Assembly: GCF_014202505.1 (NCBI RefSeq)
Contig: NZ_JACHGW010000007.1
Span: 124,001-188,000, forward strand
From: Armatimonas rosea
GTDB lineage: Bacteria > Armatimonadota > Armatimonadia > Armatimonadales > Armatimonadaceae
Length of the DNA: 64,000 nt
Direction of reading: 5' to 3'
Shown here: piece by piece, positions 32,875 through 40,860 of the stretch
Layout: each line of letters begins with the position of its first letter
Position numbering within the stretch: the stretch's first letter is position 1
The notes under the pieces: generated by a model
The model's input: only the letters and a program-made list of their open reading frames with translations
What the model was told of the DNA's origin: nothing
The model's database searches: none
Translations under genes and position numbers: made by a program

Positions 32875-33432
32875 ATGACCCCGCGCCAGGTAAGCAAATT
32901 CGTTCTCGCCTATGTCGTTACCGTGGGCTATACCATCGTGATGTTTTTGTTTGGCTTCCAGCCGGGAGTTGTTCTTCAGCTCTGGCTCATGCTGCTCTTT
33001 CCCGCGCTGGTGTGCTACTTTCTGTTCGCGGTGGTCTCTCTTGTCCGTCGCTGGAAACGAAGAGAAATTTCCCCTGCGCTCCTCGCCCCGCTGGCGATTG
33101 GGCTCTTTGGACTCGTCTTTGCAGGGCGCTTGGGCCACGACCAGCGCGAGCGCTACTTTCTTTCGATCCTACCGCAGTGTCAAAACGTGGTGGACGCGGT
33201 TCGGAAGAAACAGCCCTATGATCTGTCGTTCTGGCGCGGCTCGGGGATTCGGGTGGACGAAGACCAGCCAGGCAAGGTTGAGATTCTTTTCTTGTGGGGC
33301 GGAGGCTTTCCCGTAAAGCACGATGTCCTGGTCTACCTAGAAGATGCGGAAGAATGGAAAACGGGGCAGTTTCGCCGCTCGTGGCCGTCGGGGTATAAGC
33401 TAGTAGACCACTGGTACGTGGTCTGGGACTAG
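32875..33432 (+). CDS. Small membrane protein, unknown
   Basis: 185 residues from the ATG at 32875 (MTPRQVSKFVLAYVVTVGYT). It has three likely membrane helices at about 9-28, 32-55 and 66-83. A polar C-terminal half of about 100 residues (YDLSFWRGSGIRVDED, LFLWGGGFPVKHDVLVYLED) looks like a small beta domain on one face of the membrane. No family is recognised. Upstream ORF codons lie inside the divergent peptidase gene. It is followed within 10 bp by another membrane protein, so an operon is likely. Confidence 0.65.
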   Translation: MTPRQVSKFVLAYVVTVGYTIVMFLFGFQPGVVLQLWLMLLFPALVCYFLFAVVSLVRRWKRREISPALLAPLAIGLFGLVFAGRLGHDQRERYFLSILPQCQNVVDAVRKKQPYDLSFWRGSGIRVDEDQPGKVEILFLWGGGFPVKHDVLVYLEDAEEWKTGQFRRSWPSGYKLVDHWYVVWD

Positions 33433-33441
33433 GGGGAGAGT

Positions 33442-33924
33442 TTGTCTAATAAAGCAATTCTAGCCACGGTCACGCGTGTGGTCTGTGGCGTCTTTGCCGG
33501 TGGGATGCTGCTGATTGGTGTCGGGGCTGCCTTTTGCGCGGCCTTCACCCAGACCCAGCTCTTGCTTGGGCTCCTGCTCACCTTCTGCGTGGGGTGGGTG
33601 GCCTTTCGCCAGCGTGCCTTGATCGCCTTCAACGCCCTCTTCTGGCTCTGCACGCTTCTCATCACCCGCGTCTCGGCACCGTGGCTTCCCTTGGTGACCG
33701 CTGTGGAGAGCCTCAAGCCTGGCACGCCACGCGCTGAAGTCGTGGCTCGCCTGAAGCCTTGGGTGCACGAGAGCCAGGTTCCGCTTGGGCCAGACGGGAG
33801 TGGCTGTGCCCAGCTTCACCAGCGGGTGGAGGAGGGCTTTCAGTCCCTCATCTGTCCCCCTGAGGCAGTCATCGTCTCGTTTCGTGCGAATCGCCTGGAG
33901 GCAATCCAGCTCTACTGCGATTGA
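33442..33924 (+). CDS. Small membrane protein, unknown
   Basis: 160 residues from a TTG at 33442; GGGGAGAG is about 6 nt upstream and serves as ribosome site. Two or three membrane helices (about 8-30, 36-56, 60-78) precede a soluble tail with LKPGTPRAEVVARLKPWV, a pattern seen in small beta-barrel assembly-type (SmpA/BamE-like) repeats, and CAQLHQRVEEGFQSLIC with paired cysteines. The BamE likeness is a guess. The function is unknown. Confidence 0.6.
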   Translation: MSNKAILATVTRVVCGVFAGGMLLIGVGAAFCAAFTQTQLLLGLLLTFCVGWVAFRQRALIAFNALFWLCTLLITRVSAPWLPLVTAVESLKPGTPRAEVVARLKPWVHESQVPLGPDGSGCAQLHQRVEEGFQSLICPPEAVIVSFRANRLEAIQLYCD

Positions 33925-33948
33925 GAGTGCCTGCGGTAGAATAGGCTG

Positions 33949-34890
33949 ATGGCGGGACAAAAAGATCAGGTTTTTAAAGAGCTTTTGAAGGAGTTCTTCC
34001 CTGACTTTATCGAGCTGTTTTATCCACAGATTGCGGCACAGCTTGACTGGAGCACCCTACGATTTCTCGACAAGGAGACCTTCACCGACTTCCCACGTGG
34101 CGAGCAACACGAAGCCGATATTGTTACCGAGGTAAAGACCCACGAGGGGACACCGGAGCTCATCCTAGTACACGTTGAGATCGAGAGCCGCCGCCGCCCC
34201 GTTAGCTTTCCAGAGCGAATGCGCGACTATTATTTTCTTCTGCGCCGCCGCTATTCGCTACCGATCCTGCCCATCGTGCTGTATCTTTCTCCTGGAGCGG
34301 GTGGATTGGTGGTGGAGACAGTTCGGGAATCGCTCTTTGGCCTGGATATACTTACCTTTCACTACCTTGCCGTGGGGCTCCCCGACTTGGAAGCACAGGA
34401 CTACGAGGCCAAGCCCAATCCTTTGGGGGCCGTGCTCTCGGCTTGGATGCGCTCAACCGAGACGCGCAAGGTCGTGCGCTGGCTTCGGGTACTACGACGG
34501 TTAGTGGCGTTGCCACTGAATCCCGCCCAGCAGGCGCTCGCCGCGAGTGTGGTGGAGCTTGGACTTCCTCTCACAAAAGAGGAGCAGATGGAACTACAAC
34601 AACAAACAGATCAAGAACCAGAGGTATCAGAAATGACAACGATCTTTGAACGCTGGGGTTTGGAAAAGGGACTTGAACAAGGGCTTGAGCAAGGACTTGT
34701 GCAGGGACGGGAGCAGGGGGTACAGGAAGGCTTGAAGGCCGCTGTGCTGCGGCTCGCCACGCTGCGTTTTGGGAGCCTCTCGGAGCCTATCCAGCAGCGG
34801 ATTCTTGGCATGACGAGCGACACGGAGCTAAACGGGGTGCTGGAGCGGGTTCTTACAGCGCCTACACCAGAAGGGTTATTTACCAACTAA
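33949..34890 (+). CDS. Rpn-like (PD-(D/E)XK) nuclease family protein
   Basis: 313 residues. MAGQKDQVFKELLKEFFPDF and DFPRGEQHEADIVTEVKTHE then LILVHVEIESR carry the likely nuclease core (D57, E77, E79), as in the Rpn/YhgA recombination-promoting nuclease group. PERMRDYYFLLRRRYSLPIL and LPIVLYLSPG are typical too. The C-terminal third has tandem Glu-Gln-Gly-Leu units (GLEQGLEQGLVQGREQGVQE) forming a charged helix. TAGAAT lies 6 nt before the ATG. The stop overlaps the prmA start by one base (TAATG). Confidence 0.75.
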   Translation: MAGQKDQVFKELLKEFFPDFIELFYPQIAAQLDWSTLRFLDKETFTDFPRGEQHEADIVTEVKTHEGTPELILVHVEIESRRRPVSFPERMRDYYFLLRRRYSLPILPIVLYLSPGAGGLVVETVRESLFGLDILTFHYLAVGLPDLEAQDYEAKPNPLGAVLSAWMRSTETRKVVRWLRVLRRLVALPLNPAQQALAASVVELGLPLTKEEQMELQQQTDQEPEVSEMTTIFERWGLEKGLEQGLEQGLVQGREQGVQEGLKAAVLRLATLRFGSLSEPIQQRILGMTSDTELNGVLERVLTAPTPEGLFTN

Positions 34891-35717
34891 TGCGCTGGGC
34901 AGAGATTGAGATTGCGGTGGTGGGCGATGAGCAGGAGCACTATGCGGCGCTGCTCACCGAGATTGCGGGCTGTCAGGGCTGGAGCGGCGACTCCAGCGCG
35001 GTGCGGGGCTACCTGCCCGTGGACGAGCGCTTGGAGGGCTCGCTCTTGGCGCTACGCGAGGCGGCGGGGCGCGAGGTGACGATCCGCTTTGTGCAGGAAG
35101 AGGACTGGGCCAACGCCTGGAAGCAGTACTTCAAGCCCCAGCGGATTGGGGAGCACATTATCATCAAGCCCAGCTGGGAGGAGTTCGCTCCCGAGCCAGG
35201 CGATTTGGTGGTGGAGATGGACCCCGGCATGGCGTTTGGAACCGGTCTGCACGCGACGACTCGGCTCTGCCTGCGGGCGCTGGAGAGCCATGTCACGGGC
35301 GGCGAGACGGTCGCGGATGTAGGGACGGGCTCGGGGATTCTGGGGATCGCGGCGGTGCTGCTGGGAGCACAGAAGGCGATCTGTACCGATATCGACCCGC
35401 TGGCTGTGCGAATTGCGCGGGAGAATATCGAGCGTAACCAGATGGAGGGAAGAGTGGAGGCTGTGGAGGCGACCCTGCCACCTCCCGGCGAGTTTGAGAT
35501 TGTCGTGGCCAATATCCTCCCCGATGTGATCCTCGGCATGGCCGAGGAGCTGGTCGCGGCCACGAAACCCGGTGGCCTGCTCATTGTCTCCGGCATCATC
35601 GAGAGCCGCACCGACGATGTGAAAGCGGGGCTGAGCGCGCTCGGGTTGACGGTCTTGTCGGTGGCGACGGAGGGAGAGTGGGTCGCGATCCTTGCGCGAC
35701 GTCAGGGCGGGCTATGA
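34890..35717 (+). CDS. prmA: Ribosomal protein L11 methyltransferase
   Basis: 275 residues. It trimethylates ribosomal protein L11 using S-adenosylmethionine. The N-terminal recognition domain (about 1-95) leads into the catalytic domain: DPGMAFGTGLHATTRLCLRA, the SAM motif VADVGTGSGILGIAA, CTDIDPLAVRIARENIERN and the NILPDVI catalytic-loop region (usual NILA). It starts inside the preceding stop (TAATG) and ends overlapping the next start (ATGA), so it is the middle gene of a tight operon. Confidence 0.93.
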   Translation: MRWAEIEIAVVGDEQEHYAALLTEIAGCQGWSGDSSAVRGYLPVDERLEGSLLALREAAGREVTIRFVQEEDWANAWKQYFKPQRIGEHIIIKPSWEEFAPEPGDLVVEMDPGMAFGTGLHATTRLCLRALESHVTGGETVADVGTGSGILGIAAVLLGAQKAICTDIDPLAVRIARENIERNQMEGRVEAVEATLPPPGEFEIVVANILPDVILGMAEELVAATKPGGLLIVSGIIESRTDDVKAGLSALGLTVLSVATEGEWVAILARRQGGL

Positions 35718-36829
35718 GCAAGACTGTCGTCCTGGTGATGCCGCTGGGCAATGCACGCGGTGGCGGCGAGCAGATGCTCCTGCACCTGGTGCGCGAGGGA
35801 CGTGGCCTCGGCATTCGCTGGCATGTCGTCTTCCTCGAAGAGGGCGAGATGCCGGAGATGATCCGTGCCCTAGGTGTCGGAGTCGATGTCTTCGAGGCGG
35901 GGCGCATGCGCGAGGTGCACAAGCTCCTCCTCACCGCTCAGAAGATCGCCCGGGTCGCCCGCCGCGAGAAGGCCGACCTGATCCTGGGCTGGATGGGGAC
36001 AGCCCATCTCTACGGGGGGCCGGCCGCACGGCTCGCCGGTATCCCCGCGGCGTGGTACCAGCTCGATGTCCCGCGCAACCCCGGCGGGATCGATAAGGTC
36101 GCGGCCCGCATTCCCGCCCGCTTTATCCTCACGCTCTGCAAAGATGGCTTCGAGGCACAGAAGAAGCTCGCAGGTTCGGCCACGGTGCACCTTGTCTATC
36201 CCGGTGCGGAGCTCAATCGCTTCGACACCACGGCTCTCCCGACGGTCGCGGAGGCACGTACCCAGCTTGGCCTGCCACTGGACCGCCCGGTGATTGGGAT
36301 TGTGGGGCGGCTCCAGCACTGGAAGGGAATGCACACGCTCATTGGAGCCATGCCGAAGATTCTGGAGCGCCATCCCAACGCCCTCGCGGTGATTGTCGGA
36401 GGCCAGCACGCCTTTGAGCCGGAGTACGAGGGCCAGCTCAAGCACCAGATCCAGCAGCTGGGGCTGGAAAACTCTGTGCAGATGGCCGGCTTCCAGCGCG
36501 AGGTTCCGCTCTGGATGCAGGCCTTTGATATCTTTGTCCACGCGTCGCAGCGTGAGCCCTTTGGGATCGTCATCGTGGAGGCGATGGCCCTGGGAAAGCC
36601 GGTGATCGCCGCCAACGAGGGCGGGCCGACCGAGATCATCACCCCCGGTGTTCATGGGCTCCTCACGCCCTTCGACGATGCCCCGGCCCTCGCAAGCGCG
36701 GCGGTCTCGCTCCTTGATGATCCCGTAATGGCTCGGGAGCTTGGCGAGGCGGCCCAGCGTCGCGCCCAGGACTTTTCCACCCAGCGCTATGCCCAGAACT
36801 TAGTGAAAACAGTGCTCGGAATTATTTAG
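35714..36829 (+). CDS. Glycosyltransferase family 4 protein
   Basis: 371 residues from the ATG at 35714, overlapping the prmA stop. The GT-B fold starts with LVMPLGNARGGGEQMLLHL (the Gly-rich loop of GT4). The C-terminal nucleotide-sugar domain has GIVGRLQHWKGMHTLIGAMP, VHASQREPFGIVIVEAMALG with the EX7E-like acidic pair, and KPVIAANEGGPTEIITPGVH. The sugar donor and acceptor cannot be told. A role in envelope polysaccharide or LPS is possible but not shown by the context. Confidence 0.88.
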   Translation: MSKTVVLVMPLGNARGGGEQMLLHLVREGRGLGIRWHVVFLEEGEMPEMIRALGVGVDVFEAGRMREVHKLLLTAQKIARVARREKADLILGWMGTAHLYGGPAARLAGIPAAWYQLDVPRNPGGIDKVAARIPARFILTLCKDGFEAQKKLAGSATVHLVYPGAELNRFDTTALPTVAEARTQLGLPLDRPVIGIVGRLQHWKGMHTLIGAMPKILERHPNALAVIVGGQHAFEPEYEGQLKHQIQQLGLENSVQMAGFQREVPLWMQAFDIFVHASQREPFGIVIVEAMALGKPVIAANEGGPTEIITPGVHGLLTPFDDAPALASAAVSLLDDPVMARELGEAAQRRAQDFSTQRYAQNLVKTVLGII

Positions 36830-36873
36830 AATCCTACGCATCCGTCGCAATAAATCCATGTAATAATGCCGGC

Positions 36874-37851
36874 ATGAAGACTCTGAGACCTATTGTTTCG
36901 CTTGCAGGCATTGTTGCACTTTGCTCACTCTCCACACCAAGCCACGCACTGACGATCAACTTCACCTACGATGCCTCGGTCGCCGCGAACTTTAATGGGT
37001 CTGTGGCTCGTCCCAACAACACCTTCGCGAACTTCCAGTCCGCGGCCAACAAAGCCGCACTCGCCTTTACAAGTGTCTTCAACGACCCGATCAATGTCAA
37101 TATCACGATGTCCGCCGCTGCGGGGACCTCTATCCTAGGGCAGAGCGAGACCTCTATCTTCCAGGTGAGCTACACAGACCTACGAAACGCTGTCGTGGCA
37201 GATGCAACGTCTGCGGACGACTCTCTTGCGATTGGGGCGACGGGCTCTCTAGTGGCGGCGGATCCCAATGTCGGCGGTGCCTGGTGGGTAACCAAGGCGC
37301 AGCGTAAGGCCCTTGGGCTGGCTGTCGATGACACGAACAACGATGGAATCTGCACGTTTGGGGAGGGCTTCACCTACGACTTCGATCCCAGTAATGGAAT
37401 TACGGCGGGGCAGTATGACCTTGTCGGGGTGATGATGCACGAGATCTCCGAGGTCATGGGGCGTATTGGAATCTCCCTCGGGGCGGTTGGTGCTGCTACG
37501 AACTCCGTGACCTTGCTGGATAACTTTAGCTACTCGTCGGCGGGTGTTAAGGCACTGGGTAACCCTGCGGGCAACTACTTCTCGATCGATCGGGGAACCA
37601 CAAACCTCAAGGAGTTCAATAGTGTCCCCGGCGGCGATACCCGCGACTGGGCCAGTGGCTCCAACGATGCCTTCAATGCCTTCAGTAGCTCTGGGGTGGT
37701 CAATCCCTTGACCGCCGTGGGGATTCAGTCCATGGATGTGATCGGCTACACGCTCATTCCCACCGCGACTCCTGAGCCTGGGACTCTTGCCCTCGTGGCG
37801 CTGGGGGGATTTGCCGGATTGCTGCTCACGCGGCGAAACAGAACTGCCTGA
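36874..37851 (+). CDS. PEP-CTERM-sorted NF038122-type metalloprotease-like protein
   Basis: 325 residues. A signal peptide covers residues 1-25 (LAGIVALCSLSTPSHA). The last 30 residues are a PEP-CTERM anchor: TPEPGTLALVALGGFAGLLL followed by TRRNRTA, so an exosortase should process it. The putative zinc site reads MMHEISEVMGR with H189 and E190; the usual second His of HExxH is E193, as I recall for this NF038122-like group. A DTNNDGICTFGEG loop may bind calcium. It is monocistronic between the glycosyltransferase and pafA. Confidence 0.75.
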   Translation: MKTLRPIVSLAGIVALCSLSTPSHALTINFTYDASVAANFNGSVARPNNTFANFQSAANKAALAFTSVFNDPINVNITMSAAAGTSILGQSETSIFQVSYTDLRNAVVADATSADDSLAIGATGSLVAADPNVGGAWWVTKAQRKALGLAVDDTNNDGICTFGEGFTYDFDPSNGITAGQYDLVGVMMHEISEVMGRIGISLGAVGAATNSVTLLDNFSYSSAGVKALGNPAGNYFSIDRGTTNLKEFNSVPGGDTRDWASGSNDAFNAFSSSGVVNPLTAVGIQSMDVIGYTLIPTATPEPGTLALVALGGFAGLLLTRRNRTA

Positions 37852-37859
37852 AAATCGGA

Positions 37860-37865
37860 TACAAT
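37860..37865 (+). promoter_or_regulatory. -10 hexamer TACAAT for pafA
   Basis: TACAAT ends 7 nt before the ATG at 37873, which leaves practically no leader. It is the clearest example of the close-spaced start pattern seen across the window. Confidence 0.6.
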
Positions 37866-37872
37866 CTAGGGC

Positions 37873-39348
37873 ATGGAGCGACGTATCTTTGGGATCGAGA
37901 CCGAGTTTGGGTGCATGGTGCGCGACGATGCAGCCGGAACCCCGGAGCAGGTTGTAGAAGCGGTTAAGAACCACTGTTTTTACCAGAAACGCTGGGGGCT
38001 CATCGACCTCCATGCCCGTGACTACTCTTTTGAACCCGCCCGAAGCGGCGGGTTTCTTCTTAACGGGGGGCGGCTCTATATCGACGCGGTCGGGGACCAC
38101 GAGGAGTACGCGACCCCCGAGTGCACCGATATCTTCGATGTCTGCCGCTACAACAAGGCAGGGCAGTGGATTGTCCAGAGCCTGCTCAACGACCTCGGCC
38201 TCTCGGAGATCGCCTCGTTTCACAACAACTCCGTGGATCACTTCGGCGGCCATACGTTTGGTTGCCACGAGAACTACCTGGTGGAGATGCACGATGAAGA
38301 CTTCTTCCGTGCGAGCTTCAACTACCTCCTGCCGTTTCTGGTGACCCGCCAGATCTTCGCGGGAGTCGGGCGCGTGGGCGGCCACCGGCTGAATTTTTCG
38401 TCGATGAAAAACTCCGTGATGACCATCTCGGACTACGATGTGGACTACCAGTGGGTGAGCAACTTCTACGGAGTCGAGATCGACCCGACAGTCGACTTCC
38501 AGCTCTCCCAGCGCGCCGACCACATTGTCAAGACCATCTCCAGCCGCGTGCGCTTCAACCGCGCGATCATCAACCCCAAGTGGGACAGCTACTACAACTT
38601 CTCCAACCTCCACCGCCTGCACATTCTCTACGGCGAGGGCAATATGTCCGACTACGCCACGGCGCTGAAAGTGGGCACCACGTGTGTCGTGCTCTCGCTG
38701 GTCGAGGACGGCCTACTGGGCACCGAGGTCGAGATCCGCGACCCGCTGGAGACCCTGCGCTCGGTGAGCCGGGACCCGAGCTGGAAGTGGCTGGTCAAGC
38801 GCAAGAGCGGCGGGACGATCAAGGCGGTCGACCTGCAGCGCATCTATCTGGAGGCGGCCAAGAAGCGCCTCGCCGGTGTCGATACCCAGACCGACTGGGT
38901 GCTCCGCGAGTGGGAGGCCACCCTCGATGCCCTGGAGACCAACCCGCTCACCCTTGCCAACAAGCTGGACTGGGTCGCCAAGCACAAGATCTACACCGAG
39001 TTCATGAAGGAAGAGGGGGTCGGCTGGCACGACGATGTGATGCAGAGCCTGGATATCGAGTACCACAACGCCAACCGCAGCCAGAGCCTCTTCTACGGCC
39101 TAGAGGAGCTCGGGGAGATGGAGCGCCTGGTCACCGATGCCGAGATCGCCGAAGCGACGGTCGCCGCGCCACAGAACACCCGCGCCGCCGCCCGCGCCGA
39201 TATCATCAAGAAGCTCCTCGATAAAAAGTCCAAGGACTACGTCATCGACTGGGACCTCGTCTACCTGGCGAAAAACCGCCACCTCGACCTCAAGAACCCC
39301 TTCGATACCTACCTAAAAGAGGCGGAAACCTTCACCAAGGGAATGTAA
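37873..39348 (+). CDS. pafA: Pup ligase-type protein PafA
   Basis: 491 residues. PafA ligates prokaryotic ubiquitin-like protein (Pup or the related UBact) to lysines using ATP. The N-terminus MERRIFGIETEFG has the nucleotide/metal-binding Glu pair. NGGRLYIDAVGDHEEYATPE carries the catalytic-site Asp and the PafA-type loop rather than the Dop form. GGHRLNFSSMKNS and INPKWDSYYNFSNLHRLHI continue the family pattern. No Pup/UBact gene, dop, ARC ATPase or proteasome gene adjoins it. The promoter is TACAAT at 37860. Confidence 0.88.
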   Translation: MERRIFGIETEFGCMVRDDAAGTPEQVVEAVKNHCFYQKRWGLIDLHARDYSFEPARSGGFLLNGGRLYIDAVGDHEEYATPECTDIFDVCRYNKAGQWIVQSLLNDLGLSEIASFHNNSVDHFGGHTFGCHENYLVEMHDEDFFRASFNYLLPFLVTRQIFAGVGRVGGHRLNFSSMKNSVMTISDYDVDYQWVSNFYGVEIDPTVDFQLSQRADHIVKTISSRVRFNRAIINPKWDSYYNFSNLHRLHILYGEGNMSDYATALKVGTTCVVLSLVEDGLLGTEVEIRDPLETLRSVSRDPSWKWLVKRKSGGTIKAVDLQRIYLEAAKKRLAGVDTQTDWVLREWEATLDALETNPLTLANKLDWVAKHKIYTEFMKEEGVGWHDDVMQSLDIEYHNANRSQSLFYGLEELGEMERLVTDAEIAEATVAAPQNTRAAARADIIKKLLDKKSKDYVIDWDLVYLAKNRHLDLKNPFDTYLKEAETFTKGM

Positions 39349-39354
39349 GGGCGC

Positions 39355-39645
39355 TTGAAAAAGGCAATTCCAGCAGTACTACGACTGATGCTTCTCTTTT
39401 GCATCGGAGTGGTCTGTACCTGGATTGCCTGGTTTCCCGTGGGAATGGGAACGGGGGGAGCACCCGGTCTGATGCGCCCTCTTTATTGGCAAGCCCTCGG
39501 TACGAACTTCGCGCCCTTGATCATTCTCTCAGTGGCGAACTGGTTTCTCGCCGAGAACCGTAAAGCCAACCTGGTCGCATTGCTTGCCTTTCCTGTACTC
39601 TACAATTTCCTCATTGCCTATTCCGTTTGGGGATTTCAACCGTGA
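39355..39645 (+). CDS. Small membrane protein
   Basis: 96 residues from a TTG at 39355, six bases after the pafA stop. Three hydrophobic helices lie at about 8-27, 46-62 and 70-88 (MLLFCIGVVCTWIAW, FAPLIILSVANWFLA, ANLVALLAFPVLYNFLIAYS). It probably sits in the inner membrane and is co-transcribed with pafA. Its position may be accidental. It is too hydrophobic and lacks the C-terminal Gly-Glu/Gln to be a Pup. Confidence 0.6.
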   Translation: MKKAIPAVLRLMLLFCIGVVCTWIAWFPVGMGTGGAPGLMRPLYWQALGTNFAPLIILSVANWFLAENRKANLVALLAFPVLYNFLIAYSVWGFQP

Positions 39646-39667
39646 GCTGCGTACTGAGGTCGACAGG

Positions 39668-39733
39668 ATGAAAATCTATCTGGTAGCAGTGGAGGTGCCA
39701 CTGTATGAGATATTTTATGCCCATTCTCATTGA
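39668..39733 (+). pseudogene. 5' fragment duplicate of the downstream macro-domain gene
   Basis: ATG AAA ATC TAT CTG starts a 21-codon frame (MKIYLVAVEVPLYEIFYAHS H, stop 39731-39733). Its first 14 codons match the start of the macro-domain gene at 40259 (MKIYLVAVEAPLYEAF) with about 7 differences in 42 bases. It is therefore a truncated copy. Its GGAGG at 39691-39695 now lies at a good distance from the ATG of the next ORF (39705). Confidence 0.8.
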
Positions 39734-40262
39734 ATCTTTGCTCCCGCCGTGGAAACTTGTCCAAACTTGGGGCGTCGGTGGGCTACTCGGGGTGGGCTAC
39801 GCGCCGGGAACGGACTTACTTTTGGTAGGCTCTCACGATGGGCTTGGGGTTTTTGACGTCCTCAAAGGTGAGCGAATCGCTCGGGAGCGTGAGGCAGAGG
39901 GCTATCCGGACGAGAGCACTTTACTTCTGGAGGGAATTGGGCTGCTGGCGGGACAGAGGATTCGAACGGCCGGGCTTCATGGTGGCGGTCTTCCACTCGG
40001 GGCGGGCGATGGAATCTGGCATCTAGAGCTGGAACCCGCGATCTATTCTGGGGACTATGCGCCGTATCGCGGAAAGGCCTGCTGGCAGATTCGGCTGATT
40101 GACGGGCGCTCCTGGGTTGGCCGCGAAGGACGCCATCTGAAAACCTGCCTGCTCTACCAGTCTTTTGATTTCCGAGCGACAGGCTTCTCTGAGACGGGCA
40201 AGAGCTTTATTATCGCGACAAGTAGCGATCTCTGGATGTTTTCGCGAGAAGAGGCAGTATGA
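39705..40262 (+). CDS. Hypothetical protein between two copies of a macro-gene start
   Basis: 185 residues from the ATG at 39705, supported by GGAGG nine bases upstream (inside the fragment copy); MPILIES at 39717 is an alternative. The protein is beta-rich with propeller-like units (GYAPGTDLLLVGSHDGLGVF, GLGVFDVLKGERIAR, GKSFIIATSSDLWMF). No family, signal peptide or membrane helix is recognised. Its stop overlaps the macro-gene start (ATGA), so the two are probably co-expressed. Confidence 0.6.
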   Translation: MRYFMPILIESLLPPWKLVQTWGVGGLLGVGYAPGTDLLLVGSHDGLGVFDVLKGERIAREREAEGYPDESTLLLEGIGLLAGQRIRTAGLHGGGLPLGAGDGIWHLELEPAIYSGDYAPYRGKACWQIRLIDGRSWVGREGRHLKTCLLYQSFDFRATGFSETGKSFIIATSSDLWMFSREEAV

Positions 40263-40858
40263 AAATCTATCTGGTGGCGGTGGAAGCACCGCTGTACGAG
40301 GCGTTTCTGTCCCACTGTGGGGATCTAGAGTTCGTTTCCGTAAAGTTTGGCTCTATCCTGGACCTCGCCGTGGACGCCGTGGTCTCGCCGGCCAATAGCT
40401 ACGGGTTCATGGACGGTGGCATCGACTTTCTCTACTCGCAGTTCTTTGGCTGGGAGGTGGAGGCGCGGCTGCAAAAGGCGATTCGGGAGAAGCACCACGG
40501 CGAGCTCCTGGTGGGGCAGGCAGAGCTGGTGGCGACCGAGCACGCGCAGATTCCCTGGCTGATCGCCGCCCCGACCATGCGTGTCCCCATGATCCTCACC
40601 GACTCCGTGAACCCGTTTCTGGCGGCGCGGGCGGCGTTAAGAGTGGCGCTTGAGGCGGGGCTGGAGAGTGTGGCGTTTCCGGGGCTGGGGACGGGAGTCG
40701 GGCGGGTGGGCGCGGCGACCTGTGCCCACCAAATGCGCCAGGCGCTTGGGGAGGTGCTGCTCGGGGAGGGGCACTTTCCGCGCACCTGGGCGGAGGCATC
40801 CGACCGGCACCAGGGGCTCTACACCGCGCGGCGGCGCAATCTGCAGAAGGAGAGCTAG
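40259..40858 (+). CDS. Macro-domain protein
   Basis: 199 residues. Macro domains bind or hydrolyse ADP-ribose and its derivatives. The ribose/phosphate loops are clear: VDAVVSPANSYGFMDGGID and SVAFPGLGTGVGRVGAATCA. Strand 1 is MKIYLVAVEAPLYEAF. Single-domain proteins of this size often reverse ADP-ribosylation; the target is unknown. The start overlaps the previous stop. A truncated duplicate of its 5' end lies at 39668. Confidence 0.85.
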   Translation: MKIYLVAVEAPLYEAFLSHCGDLEFVSVKFGSILDLAVDAVVSPANSYGFMDGGIDFLYSQFFGWEVEARLQKAIREKHHGELLVGQAELVATEHAQIPWLIAAPTMRVPMILTDSVNPFLAARAALRVALEAGLESVAFPGLGTGVGRVGAATCAHQMRQALGEVLLGEGHFPRTWAEASDRHQGLYTARRRNLQKES

Positions 40859-40860
40859 GC

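Noticed and set aside
37249-38622. 457-codon minus-strand frame
   Set aside because: It is antisense to pafA and the PEP-CTERM gene, both strongly supported. It contains no signature.
39349-39660. Small ORF after pafA as a possible Pup/UBact modifier
   Set aside because: The 96-residue product is almost entirely hydrophobic and lacks the disordered, acidic character and Gly-Gly-Glu/Gln end.
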